From the NCBI RefSeq assembly GCF_014168815.1, contig NZ_AP021972.1, positions 3,100,001 through 3,164,000 of the forward strand: 64,000 nucleotides of DNA, read 5' to 3'. The notes below the pieces were generated by a model. That model had not been told where the DNA came from and made no database searches. It saw nothing but the letters and a program-made list of their open reading frames with translations. Of this stretch, positions 50,824 through 59,563 are shown one piece after another; position 1 is the first letter of the stretch, and each line of letters opens with the position of its first letter. This DNA is from Klebsiella sp. WP3-W18-ESBL-02 (lineage in GTDB: Bacteria > Pseudomonadota > Gammaproteobacteria > Enterobacterales > Enterobacteriaceae). Both the position numbers and the translations under genes were made by a program.

Positions 50824-52917
50824 ATGACGCTCGACCGCTCCTTATTCCTCTCACCCCCTGATATCACCGCGCTGCAGCAGCACTTCACGCGCGATACGCA
50901 GCCCGGCATCACGCTGCGTGAACAACGCCAGAAGCTGGAAACGTGGCTAGCGCGCCCGCAGTGGATCCCCGGCCACGGCGAAGGCGGCGGCCCGGAACAT
51001 GCTCAGCATAAAGACAACTATCAAATGATGGATCTCGCCGGCCTGCACTGGCTGCTGAGCGGCGACATTCGCTATCGTGATGCGCTGCTCGCGCTGCTGC
51101 GCGGTTATGCCGATGTCTACCCGACGCTTGGCAGCGCCACCAGCCGCGACAGCAACCCGCCGGGCAGACTGTTCCATCAGACGCTCAATGAAGATATGTT
51201 TTTGCTCTACGCCGCCGCGGCATGGGCCTGTGTGAAAGGCTCAGCCAGCGCCCACGATCGTGCGCACATTGAAGAGAATTTACTGTGTCTGATGGCGCAT
51301 GAGGCCATCACCGTCCACCATAGCACCTTCGATATCGTCCATAACCACGGAATGTGGTCGGTGACCGCCATTGCCGTATGCGGCCTGGCGACCGATCGCC
51401 CGGAGTGGGTGGAGATCGCCCTGCACGGCAAACGGTACGATGACGTTAGCGGCGGCTTCTACGCCCAGCTCAATCAGCTGTTCTCCCTCGACGGCTATTA
51501 TATCGAAGGCCTCTATTACCAACGATTCGCTCTGCGCCCGATGCTGCTGTTCGCAACGGCGCTCGAACGCTGCCAGCCGGAACGGGAAATCTGGTCCTAC
51601 CGCGATCGTTTAATCCACCGAGCCTGCATGACCCTGTTCGATATGGCCTTCCCGGACGGAACCCTGCCTGCGCTGAACGATGCCTCAAAAACCATGAATC
51701 TTCGCGATGAAGGCGCGCTGATGGCGGTCGGCCTATGCCGTCAGCACTACGGCGCATCGCCACAGCTATCGGCTATCGCGCGCTATCAGCAGGCCTGCTG
51801 GCCGTGTCGGGGCGCGCTGTTGCTCAGTGAAGACGCGCAAACGCCGTCCCCTGCCCCCCTTCGCAGCTCACAGCTGGTGCGCGACGGCGTGGAAGGCGAG
51901 CGCGGGGCGGGCGGAATTCTGCGCGCTCAGCCCGCCGGGCAGTCAGAAAGCATGGCGCTGTTGTGGTGGGGCGGGCACGGCAATATTGCCGGTATGCACA
52001 GCGCCCTGAACCACGGCCATTTTGACGGCCTGCACCTGAGCTACTTTACCCGTGGACGCGAAATTCTTCAGGACTACGGCTTCGCCCGCTGGGTCAACGT
52101 CGAGCCCAAATTTGGTGGCCGCTACATCCCGGAAAACAACGGCTATGCCAAAAAAACCGTAGCGCATAACACCGTGGTGGTGGATGAAGGCTGTCAGAAC
52201 CTGGGCGACAAAGAGCGGGCGGCGGCGCATTTTGGCCATACCCATTTCTTTCTCGGCAGCGGCCAGTATCAGGGCATGAGCGCCTTTGCCGACGACTACT
52301 GGCCGGGAGTCAACCAACAACGCACGGTGCTACTGCTGTCGCTGCCGCAGTGCGAGCGCCCGCTGCTGGTCGATCTGTTTGCGCTCTATAGCGACAGCCG
52401 CCATCAGTATGACTATTGCCTGCACACTCTGGGGCAAATTATCCATTGTAACCGGGCGCTGACGACGGAACCTACCCGCTCGCCGCTTGGCGTATCGCAA
52501 GGCTATGAGTACCTTTGGCGCTGTGCCAGCGCCGAGGTGCCTGCCTCACTCGGTGCCCAGCTAAGCTGGCTTTGCGCCGACAGCTTCTACACGCTGACCA
52601 GCGCGATGCAGCAGCCCGGCGAACTGATCGTCGCCCGCAGCGGCGCCAGCGATCCGGCGTTCAATCTGCGAGAAGAACCGGCCTGGCTGCTGCGCACCCA
52701 CGCACAAAACACGCTGTTTGCCAACGTGCTGGAGTGCCACGGCGAGTTCGACGAATCACGGGAAGTCTCGCGTCAGGCGCGGGGCAACGTGCGGGAGGTC
52801 ATCATTGAGGAACATACGCCGACGCGGACCGTCATCCTGATTGCTTTCCATCATGGCGAGACTTGCCGGGTAGAGGTGGATAACCGCCGCGGGCGCGGCG
52901 GATTCAGCATCGCATGA
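50824..52917 (+). CDS. Cytoplasmic heparinase II/III-fold polysaccharide lyase (PL17/PL15-like oligo-uronate lyase)
   Basis: 697 residues from ATG 50824 (GGAG 8 nt upstream; a TTG codon precedes it). N-terminal (alpha/alpha)6 toroid with Asn174-His175 (VHNHGMWSV) and Tyr231 region (GYYIEGLYYQRF); C-terminal heparinase_II_III beta domain with NHGHFDGLHLSYF (His397/399) and AHNTVVVDEG (His448). Spacing of Asn-His to Tyr (57) equals that of the oligoalginate lyase Alg17c. No signal peptide, so it should split imported oligosaccharides to unsaturated monomers in the cytoplasm. Alginate is the best guess from the SDR and symporter neighbours; other uronans are possible. Confidence 0.78.
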   Translation: MTLDRSLFLSPPDITALQQHFTRDTQPGITLREQRQKLETWLARPQWIPGHGEGGGPEHAQHKDNYQMMDLAGLHWLLSGDIRYRDALLALLRGYADVYPTLGSATSRDSNPPGRLFHQTLNEDMFLLYAAAAWACVKGSASAHDRAHIEENLLCLMAHEAITVHHSTFDIVHNHGMWSVTAIAVCGLATDRPEWVEIALHGKRYDDVSGGFYAQLNQLFSLDGYYIEGLYYQRFALRPMLLFATALERCQPEREIWSYRDRLIHRACMTLFDMAFPDGTLPALNDASKTMNLRDEGALMAVGLCRQHYGASPQLSAIARYQQACWPCRGALLLSEDAQTPSPAPLRSSQLVRDGVEGERGAGGILRAQPAGQSESMALLWWGGHGNIAGMHSALNHGHFDGLHLSYFTRGREILQDYGFARWVNVEPKFGGRYIPENNGYAKKTVAHNTVVVDEGCQNLGDKERAAAHFGHTHFFLGSGQYQGMSAFADDYWPGVNQQRTVLLLSLPQCERPLLVDLFALYSDSRHQYDYCLHTLGQIIHCNRALTTEPTRSPLGVSQGYEYLWRCASAEVPASLGAQLSWLCADSFYTLTSAMQQPGELIVARSGASDPAFNLREEPAWLLRTHAQNTLFANVLECHGEFDESREVSRQARGNVREVIIEEHTPTRTVILIAFHHGETCRVEVDNRRGRGGFSIA

Positions 52918-53613
52918 TTACAGGCGGTGCTTGCTGGCGTCCATCATCCCGAGGGACGCCTGGAACGCCGCCTCCGCATCGCCGGCCATGATCGCTTTAT
53001 AGATACGTTCATGGTCGTCGAGGCACATACCGCCCTCTTTTGAAGAGTGGCTGATAAACCATTTGAACACCGTCGTCAGCACGTTACCAAACGGCTGATA
53101 GAAGCAGTTGCCGGAAGACATAAAGATGATGCGGTGAAAGCGCGTATCGGCATCCACCCACTGTTCGGCATCAAAGTGTTGCGCGATTCGACACATCTCT
53201 TCCCACGTCTGGGACAGAGCAATACACTGCTCCCGGGTAGCGTTAATGGCCGCCAGACGCGTAGCATGCGGTTCAATCACTCGCCGGAACTCCAGAAACT
53301 GCTGGTACATTTCCAGCGTGCCTTCCATACCGCTCAGCCATTCTAACAGCTGTACGTCGAGAATATTCCAGTCGGTGCGAGCACGAACGCGGGTGCCGGT
53401 TTTCGGGCGAGACTCCAGCAGTCCTTTGGACGATACCAGCTTCAGGGCCTCACGCAGCGCCGTACGGCTAACGCCCAGCTGTTCACACAGCTCTACTTCT
53501 GTCGGTAATACGCTGCCGGGCTGCAATTGCCCGGAAAAAATCTTGCGGGCAATGTCGCTGGCAATCAGGCCGTCCAGGCCACGCTGTGTCGTCGTAATCG
53601 TCGTGAAGTTCAT
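52918..53613 (-). CDS. FadR-subfamily GntR regulator of the lyase cluster
   Basis: 231 residues. N-terminal winged helix (IASDIARKIFSGQLQPGSVLPTEVELCEQLGVSRTALREALK) and C-terminal FCD domain (about 95-225) with metal-binding DADTRFHRIIFMSSGN and a later His. ATG at 53613 (MNFTTITTTQRG). It converges with the lyase gene stop to stop (adjacent) and is divergent from the symporter; four TTAGTCATACTAA-like sites mark its regulon. Sugar acids such as KDG-like intermediates are typical FCD ligands. UxuR/ExuR-like, but identity to those is not claimed. Confidence 0.88.
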   Translation of the reverse strand: MNFTTITTTQRGLDGLIASDIARKIFSGQLQPGSVLPTEVELCEQLGVSRTALREALKLVSSKGLLESRPKTGTRVRARTDWNILDVQLLEWLSGMEGTLEMYQQFLEFRRVIEPHATRLAAINATREQCIALSQTWEEMCRIAQHFDAEQWVDADTRFHRIIFMSSGNCFYQPFGNVLTTVFKWFISHSSKEGGMCLDDHERIYKAIMAGDAEAAFQASLGMMDASKHRL

Positions 53614-53743
53614 GCTTTTGTCATACCTGAACAAGAATGATGCCTCAGTGTAACATAGCGGCGGGCGCCAATTAGCGCATCCAGCGCAATTTTATCGGGT
53701 TTTTCCGTACATTTAACCATCGATAGTTCACTCAATAAGACAT

Positions 53744-53756
53744 TTAGTCATACTAA
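53744..53756. promoter_or_regulatory. GntR-family operator, site 3
   Basis: TTAGTCATACTAA, perfect TTAGT-CAT-ACTAA palindrome in the gap between the regulator gene and the symporter gene. Confidence 0.75.
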
Positions 53757-53867
53757 TACGGATTATTTTCACGCCACATTGTTTAATTATTCAACGCAGA
53801 TCACAAGTAACTCCCTTTTAAACGCCAAAAATTGAACCCGCTCGCAAAACGGTCTACCGCAATTTTA

Positions 53868-53880
53868 TTAGTCATACTAA
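53868..53880. promoter_or_regulatory. GntR-family operator, site 4
   Basis: A second exact TTAGTCATACTAA, 50 nt before the symporter ATG and 112 nt after site 3 start to end; the two could loop DNA and control both divergent genes. Confidence 0.75.
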
Positions 53881-53929
53881 ATGACAAATAATACCTCATC
53901 TCCTGATACAACAAGCGAGTGTGGACATA

Positions 53930-55714
53930 ATGGATATCAACATTATTGTGATGGTCGTGTACTTCGTACTGATGATTGCTATCAGCTACGCGTTTAAGAA
54001 GATGGGAACCGGTTCGGCAAGCCACTACTTCCGCGGCGGCGGCAGGATGCTGTGGTGGATGGTGGGCGCAACGGCGTTCATGGCGCAGTTCAGCGCATGG
54101 ACCTTCACCGGTGCCGCCGGTCAGGCCTATCGCTACGGCTTTACGGCCATAGGCGTCTTTGCGGGGAACATTATTGGCTACATCGTCGGCTGGTGGTGGT
54201 TCGCTACCCGCTTTCGTCAACTGCGCGTCGATACACCGACGCAGGCTATCAGCCAGCGTTTTGGGCCGAAAAACGAGCAGTTCTTCACCTGGATTCTGAT
54301 TCCGCTCAGCATCCTGAACGCGGGCGTGTGGCTTAACAGCCTGGCGGTGTTCGCCAGCGCGGTCTTTAAGTATGACTTAACGTTAACCCTGTGGATCACC
54401 GGGCTGGTGGTGCTGCTCATTTCACTACTGAGCGGTTCATGGGGCGTCGTGGCGAGCGATTTCGTACAAACGCTGATCGTCGCCATTATTTCGGTGGTCT
54501 GTGCGGCGGTGGCGCTGTTTAAAGTGGGCGGACCGGTCAACATGGTCAATGAATTTCCGTCCGGCTTCTTTACCGGCCCGGACACCGGCCCGCACTATAT
54601 CTTGATCCTGATAGTCTGCTTCGCCTTCTTCTTTGTGAAGCAGCTGCAAAGCTTTAATAACCTGCAGGATTCCTATCGTTACCTGAACGCTAAGGACAGC
54701 GCCAACGCCAAGAAAGCCGCGCTGTTTGCCCTGTTCCTGATGCTATTCGGCACCCTGATTTGGTTCATTCCGCCATGGGCGACCGCCATTCTCTATCCGG
54801 ATATGGCCCAATCGCACCCTGAACTGGGAAAAAACGCCACCGATGCGGCCTACCTGGTGTTTGCTGAACGCGCCATGCCGGAAGGAACCGTCGGGCTGCT
54901 GATGGCTGGCCTGTTTGCGGCCACCATGTCATCAATGGATACCGCGCTCAACCGCAACTCGGGGATCTTTGTGCGCAGCTTCTGGACGCCGGTGGTGAAT
55001 CGTCATGAAGCGAAAAGCGAGCGCTACCTGCTGCGCGTGGGGCAAACCGCCTGCATCGTCAACGGCGTGCTGGTGATTCTGGTCGCACAGTATATGCAGT
55101 CACTGCAAGAGCTAAGCCTGTTCGATCTGATGATTCAGGTGGGAACGCTGGCCTCCGCGCCGATTATCGTACCGCTGTTCTTCGGGATGTTTATCCGTAA
55201 AACGCCGGACTGGTCGGCGTGGGGCACGGTGGTATTTGGTCTGATCGTCTCTTACGTCATCACCCACTGGATCACGGTGAAAGACGTCACCGATACGCTT
55301 GGCCTGACGCTGACTAACCGTGAACTCAAAGACCTGTCCGCCGTCTGGAATATTTTCTGTCACCTGGTGTTCACCGGCGGCTTCTTCTGCCTGTCGACGC
55401 TGTTCTACCGCGAGCCGGGCAAAGCACGCGCTTCGGTACTCGCCACCTTCTTCAGCAATATGGAAACACCGGTGTATGCCGACCACGAGCAGGACGGTTT
55501 CGACCAGCTGCAACGTAGCAAAATCGGCAAAATTTCGCTCGCCATGGGTCTCTGTATGCTGCTGATGATCCTGATTCCAAATCCATTGTGGGGACGCCTG
55601 CTGTTCCTGCTTAGCGCAACCGCCATCATGCTCTTCGGCTACGTACTGTGGCGCAGCGCCTCTTCTGATTCTTCAACACAAGGGAGCAACTATGTTTACC
55701 GACCTGAAAAATAA
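53930..55714 (+). CDS. Sodium:solute symporter (SSS family)
   Basis: 594 residues from ATG 53930 (MDINIIVMVVYFVLM). 14 to 15 membrane helices of the LeuT fold; SSS motifs GATAFMAQFSAWTFTGAAGQA and GLFAATMSSMDTALNRNSG. Length and C-terminal part fit SSS carriers for sugars and oligo-uronates such as the alginate-oligomer transporters of marine Vibrio. Likely imports lyase substrate. Its end overlaps the SDR start by 23 nt. Confidence 0.87.
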   Translation: MDINIIVMVVYFVLMIAISYAFKKMGTGSASHYFRGGGRMLWWMVGATAFMAQFSAWTFTGAAGQAYRYGFTAIGVFAGNIIGYIVGWWWFATRFRQLRVDTPTQAISQRFGPKNEQFFTWILIPLSILNAGVWLNSLAVFASAVFKYDLTLTLWITGLVVLLISLLSGSWGVVASDFVQTLIVAIISVVCAAVALFKVGGPVNMVNEFPSGFFTGPDTGPHYILILIVCFAFFFVKQLQSFNNLQDSYRYLNAKDSANAKKAALFALFLMLFGTLIWFIPPWATAILYPDMAQSHPELGKNATDAAYLVFAERAMPEGTVGLLMAGLFAATMSSMDTALNRNSGIFVRSFWTPVVNRHEAKSERYLLRVGQTACIVNGVLVILVAQYMQSLQELSLFDLMIQVGTLASAPIIVPLFFGMFIRKTPDWSAWGTVVFGLIVSYVITHWITVKDVTDTLGLTLTNRELKDLSAVWNIFCHLVFTGGFFCLSTLFYREPGKARASVLATFFSNMETPVYADHEQDGFDQLQRSKIGKISLAMGLCMLLMILIPNPLWGRLLFLLSATAIMLFGYVLWRSASSDSSTQGSNYVYRPEK

Positions 55715-56468
55715 GCGCGTATTAATTACCGGGTCTAGCGCAGGTATGGGGCTGGCCGCAGCGCTGGCGTTCGTTCGCCAGGGGGCTAAAGTCGGCATCA
55801 ACAGCCATACGGCACCGCCGGAGCTGCAACAAACCCTGGACAAACTACGTCAGTACAGCGGTGAGGTGGAGTTTTTCCAGGCCGATATCACCCGCTCGAA
55901 CGACTGTGCGCATCTGGTTGATGCATTTGTTGCCCGCTTCGGCGGCCTGGACATATTGATCAACAACGCCGGCGGCCTGGGGGGACGCGCCAATCTGGAA
56001 GCCATTGACGATGCGTTCTACGATCGGGTGATGGACCTCAACGCCCGCTCGGCGCTGATGATGACAAAATTCGCCATTCCGCATCTGCGCGCATCGGCAA
56101 AAGCCCGCGGAGAAACCAGCTGTGTTATCAGCACGGGCTCCATCGCCGGACGCGAGGGCGGCGGCGTTGGCGCGGGGATTTATGCCGCATCAAAAGCGTG
56201 GCTCCACGATATTCACCGCAACTGGGTGAAAGAGTTCACCGCCGACGGTATCCGCTTCAATATCGTTTCACCGGGGACTATCGATACCGCCTTTCACGAC
56301 GGCAAAAGCGACGAGCTGCGGGCGAAAATTGCCGCTAGTATTCCGATGGGCCGCTTCGGCTACGCCGAGGAGGTGGCGCCCGCGTTCCTGTTCTTCGCAT
56401 CTCATGCCTGTAGCGGCTACATAACCGGACAGATCCTGGACGTTAACGGTGGACAAATAGCGCCATAA
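55692..56468 (+). CDS. SDR oxidoreductase, probable unsaturated-uronate (DEH) reductase
   Basis: 258 residues. SDR motifs TGSSAGMGLAAALA (cofactor), NNAGG, catalytic Ser (STGSI) and YAASK (Tyr-x-x-x-Lys). An RQ and INSHTAPPE region after the second strand suggests cofactor choice NADPH or NADH uncertain. AGGGAG before ATG 55692; translationally coupled to the symporter. In alginate pathways an SDR turns DEH into KDG, which core KdgK and Eda can use. By context this is its role here; alternative hydroxyacid substrates cannot be excluded. Confidence 0.8.
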   Translation: MFTDLKNKRVLITGSSAGMGLAAALAFVRQGAKVGINSHTAPPELQQTLDKLRQYSGEVEFFQADITRSNDCAHLVDAFVARFGGLDILINNAGGLGGRANLEAIDDAFYDRVMDLNARSALMMTKFAIPHLRASAKARGETSCVISTGSIAGREGGGVGAGIYAASKAWLHDIHRNWVKEFTADGIRFNIVSPGTIDTAFHDGKSDELRAKIAASIPMGRFGYAEEVAPAFLFFASHACSGYITGQILDVNGGQIAP

Positions 56469-56480
56469 ACGCAAAAGACG

Positions 56481-56513
56481 CCCCTTCAGTTAATTCTGAA
56501 GGGGTATTTCGTA
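56481..56513 (+). terminator. Terminator after the symporter-SDR operon
   Basis: CCCCTTCAG / CTGAAGGGG with a 6-nt loop, 12 nt after the SDR stop, then TATTTCGT. Confidence 0.75.
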
Positions 56514-56649
56514 TCAAGCAAAAATCCGAAAGTCACAGAATAGTAGGTACAATCTTTATATTGTTATAGTCTATGGGGTCTGACCAACGATATAATCCGT
56601 CGCTAATCGTTTGCTTACTAACCTCCCGCTCGAGCACTAAGGAATCATG

Positions 56650-58212
56650 ATGACCACGCAGCGTCTGGTGAGCATAATCACGGGCGTGCTGATTATCCTC
56701 ATCTTCCTGCCCATTACGCTCAGCCTCTGGCTAGCCCACCGTCAGGCCCACGAACTCTTTAATCAGGAGCTGGATAGCTATACTGAACGCGTGATTGCTC
56801 GCTCCGAACGCGTGAGGCAGCAGACCCGCGACGCGCTGGAAGAAGTCGATCGTTTTCAAGGCGAACTCTGTAGCCTGGCGCACCTGCGTCAATTGCAGAA
56901 GGTTTCCTACCTTCATCAGTACGTACAGGGCGTATTCTACCTTGAGAACGCTGCGTCTCCCTGCGCCCTGCTGAGCAATACGCTGGCAGAGAAGGTGCCT
57001 GACTCCGAATTCACCGCGCCTGGGGGCTATCACGTCTGGCTGACCTCGCGCCACGACCTACAAACCGATGACAAAATGGTGGCCGTCAGCAACGGTCGCT
57101 ACGTTGCTATCGTCGATCCCGATTCACTGATTGACGTGTTGCCGCACCCTAACTACCCCATTCACGCTGCGTTAATTAGTGAAAACGGGCATCGGGTGAT
57201 CGCCAGCAATGCCGCTATCGCGCCCGATTTCTGGCTCAATAATCTGCATGTTTTTCAGTCGACGATAGAAAAAGACGGTACGGTGTACCGCCAGCAGCAT
57301 CTGCCGACGGTAGGCGCAATTTTGTTGACCTGGTCTTCCCAGCAGCCGATGGAGTCCAGCCTGCGTCACCAACTGATGGTGTGGGTTCCGCTTGGCGTTC
57401 TCCTGAGCGTTATCGCGGCGTTTCTGATGCTGCGGGTCCTGCGTCGCCTGCGTTCATCACACTACCGCATTCTCGACGCCATCCGTGCGCAAGAGATTTC
57501 CGTCCACTATCAGCCGGTGGTTGACCTGAACAGCGGGCGTATCGTTGGCGCAGAAGCGCTAGCGCGCTGGCAACAGCCGGACGGCAACTGGCTGCCGCCG
57601 GATATATTCATCCCGCTCGCTGAACAGACCGGCGTCATTAGTCAGCTCACCGAGTACATTGTGCGCTCGGTATTTGACGATCTGGGCAACTGGCTGGCGG
57701 CGCATCCGCAGCAGCATATTTCGATCAATATTTCCGCCGCCGATCTCAGTTCGCCGTCCCTACCGGCGCTGATTAAGCAACAGCTCGCGCGCTGGCGGGT
57801 ATCCCCCAAGCAGATTGCCATCGAAATCACCGAGCGCGATATGGTGATGCCCAAAACCGCGTGCCCGATGATTCAGACCTACCGGGAAATGGGTCACACC
57901 CTCTCTATTGATGATTTTGGCGTCGGCTATTCGAGCCTCAGCTATTTGCAGGAACTGGACGTCGACACGCTGAAAATCGACAAATTCTTCGTCGACGCGC
58001 TGGAACATAATCGGGTGATCGGCCACATCATCGAAATGGCGAAATCGCTCAACCTCACAATGGTGGCAGAAGGGATTGAAACACCTGCTCAGCGCGAATG
58101 GCTACGAGCCCACGGCGTACAGTACGGCCAGGGCTGGCTGTTCAGCCAGGCGCTGGACAAGAAAGCGTTTATTCGCTGGGCGAAAGAGAACCTGCAAGCA
58201 CATCATGCCTAG
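56650..58212 (+). CDS. CSS-motif membrane c-di-GMP phosphodiesterase (EAL)
   Basis: 520 residues. Two membrane helices (near 10-28 and 240-262) hold a periplasmic CSS domain with Cys-Ser (GELCSLAHLR) and a second Cys (ASPCALLS) for a redox-sensitive disulphide. EAL domain from about 280 with intact active-site motifs GAEALARW, EITERDM, DDFGVGYSSLSYL, KIDKFF and VAEGIET. It should cleave c-di-GMP, like PdeC. ATG at 56650 has GGA spacing better than 56647. It is convergent with the next gene, sharing CTAG. Confidence 0.92.
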   Translation: MTTQRLVSIITGVLIILIFLPITLSLWLAHRQAHELFNQELDSYTERVIARSERVRQQTRDALEEVDRFQGELCSLAHLRQLQKVSYLHQYVQGVFYLENAASPCALLSNTLAEKVPDSEFTAPGGYHVWLTSRHDLQTDDKMVAVSNGRYVAIVDPDSLIDVLPHPNYPIHAALISENGHRVIASNAAIAPDFWLNNLHVFQSTIEKDGTVYRQQHLPTVGAILLTWSSQQPMESSLRHQLMVWVPLGVLLSVIAAFLMLRVLRRLRSSHYRILDAIRAQEISVHYQPVVDLNSGRIVGAEALARWQQPDGNWLPPDIFIPLAEQTGVISQLTEYIVRSVFDDLGNWLAAHPQQHISINISAADLSSPSLPALIKQQLARWRVSPKQIAIEITERDMVMPKTACPMIQTYREMGHTLSIDDFGVGYSSLSYLQELDVDTLKIDKFFVDALEHNRVIGHIIEMAKSLNLTMVAEGIETPAQREWLRAHGVQYGQGWLFSQALDKKAFIRWAKENLQAHHA

Positions 58213-58565
58213 TGGTGATAGGCCAGCGTTTGTACATGCAGCGGGCCTTCGGAGAGCTTCCGGCAGTGCTGCCATGTTTTTTGCCCCGCGTAGCGGTACA
58301 AAAATTCATCGGTGCGGCTGCGGTGAACCAGCCTGTCGCCGTTCGTAAAGCTCACCAGCACGACGCCATCGTGCTTACGATGGCCGGACCCCACTTCATA
58401 ATGCCCCTGCCACAGTTCGGATACGTGGTCATAGACATGCAGGGTAATTTCAACCAACCCGCGCGATGGGCAATTAAGATGCAGCGCCGTAGAGGTAAAA
58501 TTAAGGGCCGAAGCAGGGGTTGAAACAAAAATAAGAGATAATAATAACAGCAGGTTTTTCATCAT
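58209..58565 (-). CDS. Small secreted protein, unknown function
   Basis: 118 residues: signal peptide (MKNLLLLLSLIFVSTPASA), then a mature part with two cysteines (ALHLNCPSRGL and TWQHCRKLSEG), likely a disulphide in the periplasm. Two in-frame ATG codons (58565 and 58562) compete. No family recognised. Stop overlaps the phosphodiesterase stop. No Shine-Dalgarno is clear. Confidence 0.6.
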   Translation of the reverse strand: MMKNLLLLLSLIFVSTPASALNFTSTALHLNCPSRGLVEITLHVYDHVSELWQGHYEVGSGHRKHDGVVLVSFTNGDRLVHRSRTDEFLYRYAGQKTWQHCRKLSEGPLHVQTLAYHH

Positions 58566-58806
58566 TTTACAGGTAAGCAGACTCAATTTGAGGCGCTACC
58601 ATACCGATCTAATGAATACGTTTTTTTTGTTCTCGCGCAATAAAAATGCATAAATGAAAATGCAATTTTAGAAATTAAATACACTTCACAATATTATAAA
58701 AAATAAGCGGAAATATACTTTCCTGAATGGTGAATTATTTTATTTCAGAGGATGCAAAACTTCCGCCCTTTATTTCCGCAGGTGCCACACACCAGGCAAC
58801 GCCGCG

Positions 58807-59412
58807 CTATTCTCGCTTCGCCAGCCACACGGTATGCCCGGTGCATTCCGGGTCCTCCGCGCGCATCGCCAGCACCGTGAAACCATTTTCTGCCAGCAGC
58901 GCGCGGTATTCTTCGGGGGCCAGGCTGGCGTGGAACAGCGGCTCGCCTTCAAACTCCCCCATGGCAATCCCGTCACCGGGGCCGCTGGTAAACAGCAATG
59001 CGCTCCCGGGATGACTGTGGCGGGCAAAAACCGCAAACATCGCCCGCTGATCGCCCTGCGAGAGATGGAAAAAACTGTCCCAGGCAACCAGGCCATCGAA
59101 GGTTTCCTTCAGCGCCAGAGCACGCATGTCCTGCAGACACCAGCGCTGCGTTGGAAACTGCGCGCAGGCATAGGCCAGCATCGCCTCGCTGCCATCAACG
59201 CCGGTCAGCGTGTACCCCTGAGCCATAAAATAGGCGGCGATAGGCTCGCCGGTACCGCAGCCGATATCCAGAATATGCCCCGTTTTTCCAACGGCGGCGA
59301 GGAAGGCATCCAGCCAGCTTTTTTCAAACAGCGCGCGCGAACGTAAGCGCACGAAGGCGTCGGCGTGACGCTGATAAAGACCGAGAATGTGCTGCGCGGC
59401 AGGATGGTCCAT
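58807..59412 (-). CDS. SAM-dependent class I methyltransferase
   Basis: 201 residues from ATG 59412 (MDHPAAQHILGLYQRHADAF), chosen for GAGG six nt upstream; ATGs at 59424 and 59445 are alternatives. Motif I HILDIGCGTGEPIAAYF, then LTGVDGSEAMLAYA and FDGLVAWDSFFHL. Small-molecule methyltransferase by fold; substrate unknown. Stands alone, opposite to the SDR gene. Confidence 0.85.
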   Translation of the reverse strand: MDHPAAQHILGLYQRHADAFVRLRSRALFEKSWLDAFLAAVGKTGHILDIGCGTGEPIAAYFMAQGYTLTGVDGSEAMLAYACAQFPTQRWCLQDMRALALKETFDGLVAWDSFFHLSQGDQRAMFAVFARHSHPGSALLFTSGPGDGIAMGEFEGEPLFHASLAPEEYRALLAENGFTVLAMRAEDPECTGHTVWLAKRE

Positions 59413-59563
59413 CCAGGGCCTCATGACAAAGGTGAATGAACGCACAGGTTAGCGAAATCGTATTCAAAAGTCCCCATCTGCTTTTCGTTCGTGCCTTTCC
59501 TTTCCCCACCGTGCGCCAAACAATGTCAGGGCATCTGTACCCTATGAAAACGTGGAGAAAACC

